From a virus, in IMG/VR virus record IMGVR_UViG_3300031951_000669, positions 1 to 34,185 of that record: DNA of 34,185 nt; one strand, written 5' to 3'. The notes below the pieces were generated by a model, which was given only the letters and a program-made list of their open reading frames with translations, ran no database searches and had not been told where the DNA came from. Positions 22,719 through 30,560 of the stretch are shown piece by piece. Position 1 is the first letter of the stretch. Every line of letters begins with the position of its first letter. Position numbers and translations under genes: made by a program.

Positions 22719-24859
22719 GGACTAGCCCCCGCGGTGTTTCCTGGGGCTAGCAACATGCCCCGCAAATTGTTGGCCACGCTTGGTTGTAACGGCTGGTTGT
22801 TGTTGCTTTGTAACAACCGGTTGGTTTCCTCGATTGCCTGCAGTTGGCGTTGCAAATAGTTGTTGGTGTTTTCGCCTGATTGCCTCAATTGCTCTAAACG
22901 CTCGGGCAACACCAACAAACGGTTTATTGCCTCAATGGCCGCTGCGGCGCTTTGGATTTGTTGCTCGGATCCGCCTTGATTTTGTAAATACTGGATCCGT
23001 TCCTGCAAAATCTGAATTTCGTTGGTACCGAACGCGCCTTGGTCGTCAAAATTGCGACTTAGGCCACCAACGGTTCGACTCATTACCGAACCCAACGCCG
23101 TGGTCATATCCACCGACGTGCCACCCATGGTATCGGCAAAAATTTGGCTTACGGCGGCCCGCACCTGGCCCTCGGTGTCGGTGGCTTGTTGAATGTTTCG
23201 GGCCACTTCTACTTGGTTAACGGCTGCAACCACACGTGCCTGCGGCGTTTCAACCGTCGATGCTGCCACGTCGGCAAACGCTTTAGCGTCGGTTGTTACG
23301 GTTGCGACGGCCTGGCCCAGTTCCTTGGACAGCTCGCTGTTTCCGTCCAACAACTGTTTAAACAACGGTTGGAATTTCGCCTCGCCGGTCATGGTTTCGG
23401 TTATCGCCGCGCGTAGCTCGGGCGTTTGGCGTACCGTTTGCAACCGATCCAAAAACGTTGTTGGGGCCTGCGTTGGTTGCTCGATTGCCGACACGTATGT
23501 TTTGGCGGCCAATTTTTGGAACTCCAAAACCAACGGGTCGCGTTCCAACGGGGTGCCCTTGGTTTCGGCTGCGGAAAAATGCGAAATTGCCGCCGGTTGG
23601 TCTGGAAACCTAACCATTATTTGCTCGCGCAATTGCGTTTTTCGTAAATCGTCGGCGGCCATTTCATCGCGTCGGCGGTTGCTTTCGGTTTGGTTTGCCG
23701 CGTCGGCCTGCTCGGGCGTCACACCCAAGGTTACGCGCTGCACAACCTCCAACCGTTTTAGTTCGTCGGCATCGCGTTGGGTTTTCAGTTCCGCTTGGGC
23801 CAAATCCTGTTGGGCCTTTTGGGCGTTTAACCTGGCCGTGCGGGCTTCGGGCGTTTGGTCGGTCGGCTGAAAAAACTTGGCGGTGCGTTGTGTTTCCTCG
23901 ATTTTGACGCGTGCGGCCTCAACGGCCAGTTGGTTATCGGTTTGCCCTAACCGTAAATTCTCAATGCGTTCGGTGCGTTCTTTAACCACCTTCGGGTCGG
24001 CAAACACCGCGGAAATCTGGCGCATAAAATCGGTGGTCGCGGTCGCTGCGCTTTGGCCTTGCGGGTCCACCTTGGTTAGTTTGGCATACAACGCCACGCC
24101 CTCGCGGGCCGCGTCGACCTTATCTTGGGCTGGCGCTTGGGCAATCGCTGCGTTAACGGCTGCGGCGGCACCCTGGGCCAGTTTGGCCAGTTCCTCGGGC
24201 CTGGCAACCGATCCGGTGGACGCCAACAACGCCAACGCCTGTTTGGCATCGTCCAACCCGGTTGCGGCCATAATGTCGGCGGTGGCCGTGGCGGTGGTTT
24301 GCAATTGGTCGGGTGTAAACCGAGTAATTCGGGCCGACTCGGTTACAACGCTTTTGGCCTTTTCTTCGCCAACGATACTGGCCGCGGATCCCAACGCGGT
24401 AGTTATTTTGGCCAAATCGTTAAATTGCGTCTCTCGGGCAATTTCCGGCACCGTTTTTTGTAGCGTTCGGCTAATTGCCTGCGGTGTGTTGCCTGCCAAA
24501 TTTTTGGCGGCTTCCTGTTGGGCTGCGGCTAGCTCTTTGGCCTTGGCTAACGCTTTGTCCTGATTGGTTAGCAGAATTTCGTGGGCCTGGGTTAACCCCG
24601 AAACGGCACCCTGGACGCTGACGTATGCGGCCACCAAACCGGTTACGGATCCAATGGCGCTGTCGACGTGTTTTTGTCGCTGTTTTTCCGCGTCGGCTTG
24701 CTCTTTGGCTGCGGCTTTGGCCGCGTCGGCGGCTTCCTTACTTGCCCCGCGGATTTTCTTGTAACCCGCATCGGTTTTGGCCTGTTGGTCCAAAATGCGT
24801 TGAAACGCTTTGTATAGCTCGGCGTCGTCCCCCGATAGGGTAACAATCGTTTGGGCCAT
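22715..24859 (-). CDS. Tape measure protein (714 aa)
   Basis: A long, Ala/Gln/Glu-rich helical protein with heptad-type segments from residue 25 to 130 (KEAADAAKAAAKEQADAEKQ) and again in the middle and C-terminus. One weakly hydrophobic stretch (VTGLVAAYVSVQGAVSGL, about 72-90) may enter the membrane during DNA delivery. Length and composition fit the ruler protein that fixes tail length; by the usual 1.5 angstrom per residue the tail would be about 105 nm. The opening pattern (IVTLSGDDAELYKAFQRI) recalls tape measures in planctomycete prophages. The ATG directly follows the upstream TAA. Confidence 0.85.
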   Translation of the reverse strand: MAQTIVTLSGDDAELYKAFQRILDQQAKTDAGYKKIRGASKEAADAAKAAAKEQADAEKQRQKHVDSAIGSVTGLVAAYVSVQGAVSGLTQAHEILLTNQDKALAKAKELAAAQQEAAKNLAGNTPQAISRTLQKTVPEIARETQFNDLAKITTALGSAASIVGEEKAKSVVTESARITRFTPDQLQTTATATADIMAATGLDDAKQALALLASTGSVARPEELAKLAQGAAAAVNAAIAQAPAQDKVDAAREGVALYAKLTKVDPQGQSAATATTDFMRQISAVFADPKVVKERTERIENLRLGQTDNQLAVEAARVKIEETQRTAKFFQPTDQTPEARTARLNAQKAQQDLAQAELKTQRDADELKRLEVVQRVTLGVTPEQADAANQTESNRRRDEMAADDLRKTQLREQIMVRFPDQPAAISHFSAAETKGTPLERDPLVLEFQKLAAKTYVSAIEQPTQAPTTFLDRLQTVRQTPELRAAITETMTGEAKFQPLFKQLLDGNSELSKELGQAVATVTTDAKAFADVAASTVETPQARVVAAVNQVEVARNIQQATDTEGQVRAAVSQIFADTMGGTSVDMTTALGSVMSRTVGGLSRNFDDQGAFGTNEIQILQERIQYLQNQGGSEQQIQSAAAAIEAINRLLVLPERLEQLRQSGENTNNYLQRQLQAIEETNRLLQSNNNQPLQPSVANNLRGMLLAPGNTAGASP

Positions 24860-25102
24860 TTACACACCCTCAATTTCTATTGGGTCGGCCACAACACCAA
24901 ACCGGCATGTTGCGCACCACACGCCGGGCACCCCGCCACCACCGCACGGTATCGGGCCGTTAATCTGAAATTCTGCGATTGCCGACGGCTGCAATTCCTC
25001 GCTCGGCAAAAACAACGACGGATCCCCGAAACACTTGGCCACCGTGGCCGTTTGTTTGCGTGGCTCTTTGGTTGTAAACGGCGTTTTTTTCGGCCTGGCC
25101 AT
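24860..25102 (-). CDS. Small cysteine-containing protein before the tape measure (80 aa)
   Basis: Begins MARPKKTPFTTKEPRKQTAT with a basic N-terminus. The C-terminal part has C53 in PIPCGGGGVPG and CATC (63-66), a possible metal site. The ATG at 25102 lies two bases after the upstream stop; a longer start at 25141 would overlap that gene. The position between the HTH gene and the tape measure is where tail-assembly chaperones sit in other phages, but this sequence does not look like one. Function unknown. Confidence 0.55.
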   Translation of the reverse strand: MARPKKTPFTTKEPRKQTATVAKCFGDPSLFLPSEELQPSAIAEFQINGPIPCGGGGVPGVWCATCRFGVVADPIEIEGV

Positions 25103-25104
25103 CG

Positions 25105-25392
25105 TTAACCCTGGGTTGAACTGCAAATAACGCACGGCCAAACGCTAACCAATCCGTGCTGCGGGCACCGTCGGGGTTTTGCCAACGGTACAAAATCAAT
25201 GGTAGGGCCTGGGTCGGGTTCGTCCGATTCCTGGGCCGTCCACGCGTCATACACCTTTTGCCGGTGGTAGTCCACGGTGGATTTGCCCACGCCTAGCTTG
25301 GCGGCAACGGTTCGCAACGAACCCTCGCACCGTTGAATGTACCCGATTTGCTGCGGTGTCAACCGTTTCGTTTTGGTTGGTCTGGTTGCCAT
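25105..25392 (-). CDS. Helix-turn-helix - zinc-ribbon protein (95 aa)
   Basis: Residues 25-50 (SLRTVAAKLGVGKSTVDYHR) form a helix-turn-helix of the sigma-region-4/terminase-small-subunit type. The C-terminus has CPQHG (76-80) and CVIC (87-90), a likely zinc ribbon. AGGAGG lies 5 bases before the ATG at 25392, the best RBS in the region, which rules out the longer frame to 25557 that would overlap the terminase. It has the same two-part design as the 91-aa protein at 9912-10187. It may regulate late tail genes. Confidence 0.65.
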   Translation of the reverse strand: MATRPTKTKRLTPQQIGYIQRCEGSLRTVAAKLGVGKSTVDYHRQKVYDAWTAQESDEPDPGPTIDFVPLAKPRRCPQHGLVSVWPCVICSSTQG

Positions 25393-25434
25393 GCTGCCCT
25401 CCTGATTGCAAACACGCAAAAACCCGTTCGCGTT

Positions 25435-25440
25435 ATTGTA
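25435..25440 (-). promoter_or_regulatory. Candidate internal promoter -10 element for the tape-measure operon
   Basis: TACAAT (5/6) on the minus strand about 43 bases before the ATG at 25392, following the terminator at 25468-25492. The -35 is poor. It is embedded between GCAAAAA (25416-25422) and TTTTTTGC (25442-25449), resembling half-sites of the early operator. Confidence 0.35.
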
Positions 25441-25467
25441 ATTTTTTGCAATCGCGGTGGAATTGGA

Positions 25468-25492
25468 TAAAAACGGCAACAAACCGTTTTTA
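25468..25492 (-). terminator. Hairpin overlapping the terminase stop codon
   Basis: A 9-bp perfect stem TAAAAACGG / CCGTTTTTA with a 7-base loop; the first arm on the minus strand begins with the TerL stop codon. The second arm supplies the T run. Probably a partial terminator separating terminase from tape-measure mRNA. Confidence 0.5.
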
Positions 25493-27514
25493 CCCCCATT
25501 TTTTACGCTGCTTGGGCTCGGCGTTTGTCGGCGTCCAACCCAACCGAGTAGCGGCACAAATCGCGTAGGCTAGCGCGTCCTTGTAATGGTTTGCACCTGT
25601 GCAAACCCAACGCGCCCGGGTCGGTTGGTCGGGCAATTCCTCGGTTACAAATTGCTCGTTGATTAGGTGCCGTATAAACGTTCGGTGCACGGATCCGGGG
25701 CCCGAAAATAGGGTTATTGCCCCTGGGTTACCTGCGGAAACTCGAAACCCGCCGTCGGCCAACCGTTTAAACGCGTCGGCGTCCAACGTCAATTGGTCCA
25801 CCCTGGCGCGGCGTACCTTCGACAAATGCCACCGCCCCTCGGGGTCGATTTTGCGGATTTGGTTACCGGTTTTTGTTGGTGCCGCGTACCGCCGTTTGGC
25901 CATTTGCGTTTCCCCCCGGCCCAAAACCGGTAACACAAAATCGGATCGGCCACACTTCACGTTGAACGCCTTGGCCGCTTCAAAAACCACCTCGGGCAGG
26001 TGCCCCGAGTCAACGTACACGGCACGGCACGCGTGACGGCCCCCTGCGACGGCCACGCCTGGTTCAATTAGGTCCCTAGCCACCCCAAATTCCAAGTGTG
26101 CGAACAAATCGGCCAACGTGCGGGCCAACCCGGTTTTTACGCCCTGCGCCCGATCGACTTCGACGGTGCCATAGTCGCACACGTGCAATTGGGCATTTGG
26201 GCGAACCACCAACAACACCCAATGGCAAACGCGCTCGCCAACGTCTACGCCTGCCACCACGTGCAACGCGTCGGCGTGTGCCACGGCTCGGGGCAACACG
26301 TCGCGGCGGGCGTCTACGTCGGTTTCCTCCAACACGTCCCCGGCTTCGGTCACTGGGGCCACGTAGGGCAACCCAAAAACGAATTGGCACAACTTACGCT
26401 CGGCTAAATCACGGCTGCGGGTGCCTGGTTCCAATTGGGCTGCGGCCCACAAATCAACGGCAATGTCGGCGGCGTTCAAAAATGCGTTGTGCCATGCCCC
26501 GTAACGGAAATACAACCGACGGGTCCGCGGTGGATCCCCTGCCACGCGTCCCCGTTTGTCGATCGTTTGCCCGGCGTGGATCAAAACCGCGTCGTTTAAG
26601 GCCTCGCGCCGTTCCTCGGGTGTGATTGCTTCGCCGCAATCGGGGCAAACCCACGTTGCCAATTCGCTGGCCTCCACTTCCGAGCGTGCCGATTCCCACC
26701 CGATCAAATTCTCGCGGCTCGGCCAAATCCACCCGCCACAATGAGGGCAGGGTGCCAAAATTCGGCTATCGGTCGAAACGGGCCGCAACGTCTCGGGCAA
26801 TTCCTGCGGCGTTGTGTTGGTGCCTTCAATGTACGTGGCCCGGTCGGCCCACTGGATCGAACGTTGGCGGGCTCTTAATTGCTCCAACGGGTCGGCCTCG
26901 GGCGATTTGCTCGAAATCCGGCTAAACGCTGCAGCTTCGGTTACCAAAATGGTTCGCAACGTGTACCCGGCCTTGGCCGCGTCACGTCCCCCGGCGGTTA
27001 GTATCTTGGCCACCGCACCGTTGGCAAACACCACCCGGTCGCGGATTGTTCCGCCTGCGGATCCTGGCCCGCTGCGTGGCAACAACCGTTTTAACCTGTG
27101 GCTCGCTTCCAAAACCGGTTTAATGTCGGCTTGCCATTTATCCCCGGCCATTTCTTCCATGGGCACGCCAAACCCCACCGATTCGCCCAACTCGGTCATG
27201 TGGTACAAAAACGGGCATACGTACCCCAAAAACGATTTACCGCTTTGGCTCGGGCCAGTGTAAACAAATTCGTTCCACGCCCCCGAGTCTATTTCTCGCG
27301 CCCATAGTCGGGCGATCGGTTGGTACTCGAAACGAAACCGGCGGCCCGAGTACGGCCCACCGTCGGCGGGCAAATAAACCTCGGTTTCTAACCACTGGGT
27401 GAACGTTCGCGGTGGCGATCCACGCCCGGCCCGGATTGCTGCAGCCATAATTGGGCCAAAATCGGCTGGCCGCAACAACACTAAACCGTCGGCGCTTTGT
27501 AGTTCCGTCGGCAT
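25490..27514 (-). CDS. terL: Terminase large subunit, GpA family (674 aa)
   Basis: Walker A is GPSQSGKS (residues 87-94). The Walker B-like strand TILVTEAAAF (188-197) has Thr192 where most terminases have Asp before the catalytic Glu193. A zinc-finger-like insertion CPHC (256-259) and CPDC (290-293) is typical of the GpA family. The nuclease domain begins near residue 400 with VVAGVDVGERVCHW and continues to the C-terminus. GpA terminases cut cos ends and drive packaging through the portal. RBS AGGTG precedes the ATG. It is 12 bases downstream of the small-subunit gene but about 17 kb around the circle from the portal. Confidence 0.9.
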   Translation of the reverse strand: MPTELQSADGLVLLRPADFGPIMAAAIRAGRGSPPRTFTQWLETEVYLPADGGPYSGRRFRFEYQPIARLWAREIDSGAWNEFVYTGPSQSGKSFLGYVCPFLYHMTELGESVGFGVPMEEMAGDKWQADIKPVLEASHRLKRLLPRSGPGSAGGTIRDRVVFANGAVAKILTAGGRDAAKAGYTLRTILVTEAAAFSRISSKSPEADPLEQLRARQRSIQWADRATYIEGTNTTPQELPETLRPVSTDSRILAPCPHCGGWIWPSRENLIGWESARSEVEASELATWVCPDCGEAITPEERREALNDAVLIHAGQTIDKRGRVAGDPPRTRRLYFRYGAWHNAFLNAADIAVDLWAAAQLEPGTRSRDLAERKLCQFVFGLPYVAPVTEAGDVLEETDVDARRDVLPRAVAHADALHVVAGVDVGERVCHWVLLVVRPNAQLHVCDYGTVEVDRAQGVKTGLARTLADLFAHLEFGVARDLIEPGVAVAGGRHACRAVYVDSGHLPEVVFEAAKAFNVKCGRSDFVLPVLGRGETQMAKRRYAAPTKTGNQIRKIDPEGRWHLSKVRRARVDQLTLDADAFKRLADGGFRVSAGNPGAITLFSGPGSVHRTFIRHLINEQFVTEELPDQPTRARWVCTGANHYKDALAYAICAATRLGWTPTNAEPKQRKKWG

Positions 27515-27526
27515 GGTTGCACCTGG

Positions 27527-28117
27527 TTAAAATCGCAACGCCCCGCCCTCGATTTCGGCGGCTAGCGCGTCCAAAAATTCGTTTACCGCGTCTACGCCTG
27601 GTTGGCCCACCACGCGGTGTAATTGCGTCCCCATGGCCCGCAACCGACTTGCCAACCAATCCAACCCGTTTTGTACGTCGGCTTTGGCTAACAACTTGTC
27701 CATGTGCCGGTCTAGTTCGATTTGTAGGGCCGCGGATTGGCGCTGCAACTTCCCAATTTCCTGCCTCAATTTTTCCTTGACCAATTCCTCCTCGTCGGCG
27801 TCCAAATTAGGGCGGGCGGCTGCGGCTAGTTCACTAACGCGCGTGTGTAGATCCTTTATCACGCTAAACAAATTGATTTGCGGCACGTCTACGGCAATGT
27901 CGTAGCGTTGCCCAAATTCGTCGACCACCTTTTGTTGGCGGCCTGCTAATTCGCAATAAACGCCCTTTGGCAATTCCCGCAACACTTGGCCGCGTAGCTC
28001 GGCGGCCAATTCCCGTTGCCATTTCGCTAACGCTGTGGTTTCGCGTGCGGTTAGCTTGTGGCCCTCGATTTGTTTTTTTCGGGCTGCGATCCCGGCTAAC
28101 TCGGTTTTTGGTTCCAC
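27527..28117 (-). CDS. Terminase small subunit candidate (196 aa)
   Basis: GTG start at 28117, 3 bases after the upstream TAG. A helical protein with an N-terminal basic part (ELAGIAARKKQIEGHKLTAR) and a segment KGVYCELAGRQQKVVDEFGQRYDI like DNA-recognition regions of Nu1-type small subunits, then a long coiled coil (EEELVKEKLRQEIGKLQRQS) for oligomerisation. It lies 12 bases upstream of the large subunit. The small subunit recognises the cos site and recruits TerL. No clear classical HTH is seen, so the call leans on position and overall pattern. Confidence 0.6.
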   Translation of the reverse strand: MEPKTELAGIAARKKQIEGHKLTARETTALAKWQRELAAELRGQVLRELPKGVYCELAGRQQKVVDEFGQRYDIAVDVPQINLFSVIKDLHTRVSELAAAARPNLDADEEELVKEKLRQEIGKLQRQSAALQIELDRHMDKLLAKADVQNGLDWLASRLRAMGTQLHRVVGQPGVDAVNEFLDALAAEIEGGALRF

Positions 28118-28120
28118 ACG

Positions 28121-28477
28121 CTAGGTTTGCCGCTGTGATTTGAGAATGTCCACGTCGCTGGCAATTTCAAGAGTGGTTTTTTCCAAGGCTACAACCGACG
28201 TGGCTATTTGCTTAATTTCGGATTGTTGCTGCGCTTGGTTGGCCAACACAATTTTAATCCCGTCGGTGGCCTGTTTTATCCCCTCGGTGGACGCGTCCAA
28301 ATAGCTCGTGTGCGCTTTGAGTAATGGCACCCCAAGGTTAACACCCGCCCAACGGATCCAACCGTAAATCGCCCAACCCAGTGCAATAACCACCAACACG
28401 GCAAACCCTTGGTTGAACCAATAAACCACGTGGTTTGTGCTTACGGTTTCCTGTGCCAACACCAAAAATTTGCCCAT
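28121..28477 (-). CDS. Membrane coiled-coil protein of the lysis-type cassette (118 aa)
   Basis: One transmembrane helix at about residues 25-45 (FAVLVVIALGWAIYGWIRW) and a long coiled coil to the end (about 60-118, QATDGIKIVLANQAQQQSEI). The layout, TM anchor plus extended coil, is that of an inner-membrane spanin or holin-associated protein. It is the gene before the terminase small subunit. Whether it serves in lysis is inferred from the neighbouring secreted and peptidase genes. Confidence 0.55.
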   Translation of the reverse strand: MGKFLVLAQETVSTNHVVYWFNQGFAVLVVIALGWAIYGWIRWAGVNLGVPLLKAHTSYLDASTEGIKQATDGIKIVLANQAQQQSEIKQIATSVVALEKTTLEIASDVDILKSQRQT

Positions 28478-28489
28478 TGGTCGCGCGTC

Positions 28490-28927
28490 CTATCTGCGAA
28501 AAATTCGCCGCAACGGCCCGGTTGCGTTGGTTGTTTGCGGTCGGCAAACGTCCCCGGTACAAACCGTTTCGGTTGTTTGAGTAATTGTAGTGGCGCTTTG
28601 GTATTGTCCAATCGTTTGCGGTTGGCTTGGGGCCAGTTCCACCACGGTTGGCGTTTGCCACGGCTCGGGGGCTGCAACGCTCGAGCGCACCGGCTCGGGG
28701 CTTGGCTTGCTTCCCTCGGTTTGGTTTTCAAGGGTTGCCACGCGTTGTTCCAATCGGGTAATGCGGGCTCGAAGCGCTGGCAACGTGGCATCGCTCGGGC
28801 TGGATACTTCCCAATGGTCCTGGTTTTCCTGCGATCCGGCCACGCCTGTGGGTGCGTTGGCAAACATAGCGGCGAACGCAACACCGACGGCACAAATCAC
28901 GGCGGCCAAAATGCGGTTGTTGTTCAT
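28490..28927 (-). CDS. Exported or membrane-anchored protein (145 aa)
   Basis: A hydrophobic N-terminus (NNNRILAAVICAVGVAFAAM) is a signal peptide or anchor; an Ala-x-Ala-type site (FANAPTG) follows near residue 25. The rest has a short coiled coil (LRARITRLEQRVATLENQ) and a Pro/Thr-rich, low-complexity tail ending in PLRRIFRR. Two cysteines (TVCTGDVCR) may form a disulphide if exported. It could span the periplasm in an envelope-lysis complex. No known family recognised. Confidence 0.55.
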   Translation of the reverse strand: MNNNRILAAVICAVGVAFAAMFANAPTGVAGSQENQDHWEVSSPSDATLPALRARITRLEQRVATLENQTEGSKPSPEPVRSSVAAPEPWQTPTVVELAPSQPQTIGQYQSATTITQTTETVCTGDVCRPQTTNATGPLRRIFRR

Positions 28928-28933
28928 AACGGT

Positions 28934-29254
28934 TCATTCCTCGGGTAAACTCGAACCACCGAACCCACCGCCCACGGCGGGCGTTTTGGCGTTCAATAGG
29001 TCCATGGCTTGCAACACGTGCCACAATGCCTTAGCGTTTCGGTCGGCGGCCTGTGGTGTTTTTTGGATTTGCGACAAACGGGCGGCGGTAGCCTCTAAAA
29101 CGTTTGCTACCGTTGCCCCTTCATAGGTCACGTTTGGCGATGTTGCCGCCGGTGCCCAACGGATTTTTGTATTCGGGCTGGCCTGCGATTCCCCGCCGTA
29201 GTCGTTGCCGTCGGCGGTTCGCAAAAACCGGTGTTTGTTTTCGTCGTTGCTCAT
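28934..29254 (-). CDS. Small soluble protein after the peptidase (106 aa)
   Basis: Begins MSNDENKHRFLRTADGNDYG. The middle (VLEATAARLSQIQKTPQAAD) is helical, with a Gly-rich end. The ATG overlaps the TGA of the peptidase gene (ATGA), fixing the start; a longer frame to 29446 would overlap the peptidase. The tight coupling suggests a partner or inhibitor of the peptidase. No recognised domain. Confidence 0.55.
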   Translation of the reverse strand: MSNDENKHRFLRTADGNDYGGESQASPNTKIRWAPAATSPNVTYEGATVANVLEATAARLSQIQKTPQAADRNAKALWHVLQAMDLLNAKTPAVGGGFGGSSLPEE

Positions 29255-30075
29255 GCTGCGGCCTCGGTGTGGTACTTGGTAACGGTGCGAATGGTAAACG
29301 CTTCGTGTGGCGTGGCCCTCGATTCGGTCAACACCGCGGTGCCCGCTGTTTCCCAATCTGGCCCCCACGAATTGCGGATCAACACGCCAAACTCGTTTCG
29401 GCCCAGTACCACAAAACGCGTGGCGTAAACCAAATGCCCCCACCATGCCAACCCGAGTGTTACCGGAAAACCCGATAACAACGCGGTGGCCACGGCATCG
29501 AACGATTGGCTCGGCAATTCCTCGAACTCTACGGCCTTGTGTAACGCGGCGTTTTGCCGTTGCTCGGGCGTGTCATACCGGCGATCCAAAACCGCTTCGG
29601 GCCAATACTCGGTGGTGCTTACCCCAAACCGCTGTATACCCTCGATTGCTTCACCGGCCCAACCGCCCACCTTCACGTAGTTTTTTATCTTGGCCGCTGC
29701 GCTCGTGGCCGATAGGTAACCAAACGGCAACCCGGCCTGTGCGGCTGCGGTCATCATTGCGCCCACTACCCCGTAGCACCAACAATAGGGCAATTGTTTT
29801 TGGTTTAGGATCGGCACGTTGTAAAATGTCGCTAAATGCTCGGGCGTGGCCTTGGCCGCGTCCAACGCTTGGGCACGCTCGGCCCATTCGTTGCGTGGTA
29901 TCAAATCTAACTCAAACGGTGCCGAATAGGCGCCGAACGGCTCCGCGTCGAAATCGCGAAGTTTGTACCCGGTCGATAAACCCGCCTTGTTGTTGGCCAC
30001 CGATTGGTCAACTAGCGCGTTTGCGGTCCGATCGTCAAACACGCGGGTGCCATATAGTCGGCTTTTGAATGTCAT
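29251..30075 (-). CDS. Papain-like (C1 family) cysteine peptidase (274 aa)
   Basis: The active-site layout is clear: Q92 six residues before C98-W99 (NQKQLPYCWCYG), exactly the papain Q19-C25 spacing; H214 (LAWWGHLVYATRFVVLGRNE); N235 in IRNSWG. A Tyr/Gly-rich middle (about 118-160) fits the substrate groove. There is no signal peptide, so export would need a holin. The first 90 residues look like a pro-region or N-terminal extension. It sits among membrane proteins in the place of an endolysin, with no lysozyme, amidase or transglycosylase elsewhere in the genome. It may open the envelope or process structural proteins. The ATG overlaps the upstream stop (ATGA). Confidence 0.8.
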   Translation of the reverse strand: MTFKSRLYGTRVFDDRTANALVDQSVANNKAGLSTGYKLRDFDAEPFGAYSAPFELDLIPRNEWAERAQALDAAKATPEHLATFYNVPILNQKQLPYCWCYGVVGAMMTAAAQAGLPFGYLSATSAAAKIKNYVKVGGWAGEAIEGIQRFGVSTTEYWPEAVLDRRYDTPEQRQNAALHKAVEFEELPSQSFDAVATALLSGFPVTLGLAWWGHLVYATRFVVLGRNEFGVLIRNSWGPDWETAGTAVLTESRATPHEAFTIRTVTKYHTEAAA

Positions 30076-30557
30076 TTGGTGAACCCCTCGAGCGCTTCTA
30101 AAAATTCTCGAACGTCGGCTGGCAATGGCATTTCCTTGGCCCGTTTTGGATTGGCAAACACAACCACCGGTGGGCGGCTGCGGATCCGCTGGCGCAACCG
30201 TCGCCACTCGGGGGCCAAATCGTCGGTGTTATCGTCGGCGTCCAAAAACAGTATTTCACCGTCTGCACGCTGGATTGCCTCGCGGATTTGCACCGAGTTA
30301 AAAATCGCCAATTGGTCGGCGTCCAAATCGCTGCGGTTGGCGCTTTCCTCGATTACCAACACACGCAACCCGGTTACCCCTGTAGGTTCGCTGTTGGGCG
30401 TGTTGTTGCGTGCGAGCATGTACAACACCACGGCCCCGAGTAGCACCCACGGCGCGAACCGCCAAACGGTTTCCCATGGGATTTGTGGGCCTTGGTTGTG
30501 CGGCTGTGGATCCACAACCACCGGCGCGTTTAACCAATCGCTGTTTGTTGTTGCCAT
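30072..30557 (-). CDS. Membrane-anchored thioredoxin-like protein candidate (161 aa)
   Basis: A proline-rich cytoplasmic start, one TM helix at about 34-49 (FAPWVLLGAVVLYMLA) and an alpha/beta domain (LRVLVIEESANRSDLDADQL, DGEILFLDADDN, RPPVVVFANP). The strand-helix order and the Pro before VVVFANP resemble a thioredoxin fold, but there is no CxxC, so it is not a redox enzyme. It precedes the peptidase with an ATGA overlap and may anchor or position it. The fold assignment is tentative. Confidence 0.5.
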   Translation of the reverse strand: MATTNSDWLNAPVVVDPQPHNQGPQIPWETVWRFAPWVLLGAVVLYMLARNNTPNSEPTGVTGLRVLVIEESANRSDLDADQLAIFNSVQIREAIQRADGEILFLDADDNTDDLAPEWRRLRQRIRSRPPVVVFANPKRAKEMPLPADVREFLEALEGFTK

Positions 30558-30560
30558 GGC

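Noticed and set aside
23877-24563. Plus-strand open frame of 228 codons
   Set aside because: Antisense of the tape measure coiled coil; Ala/Gln codons give stop-free reverse frames.
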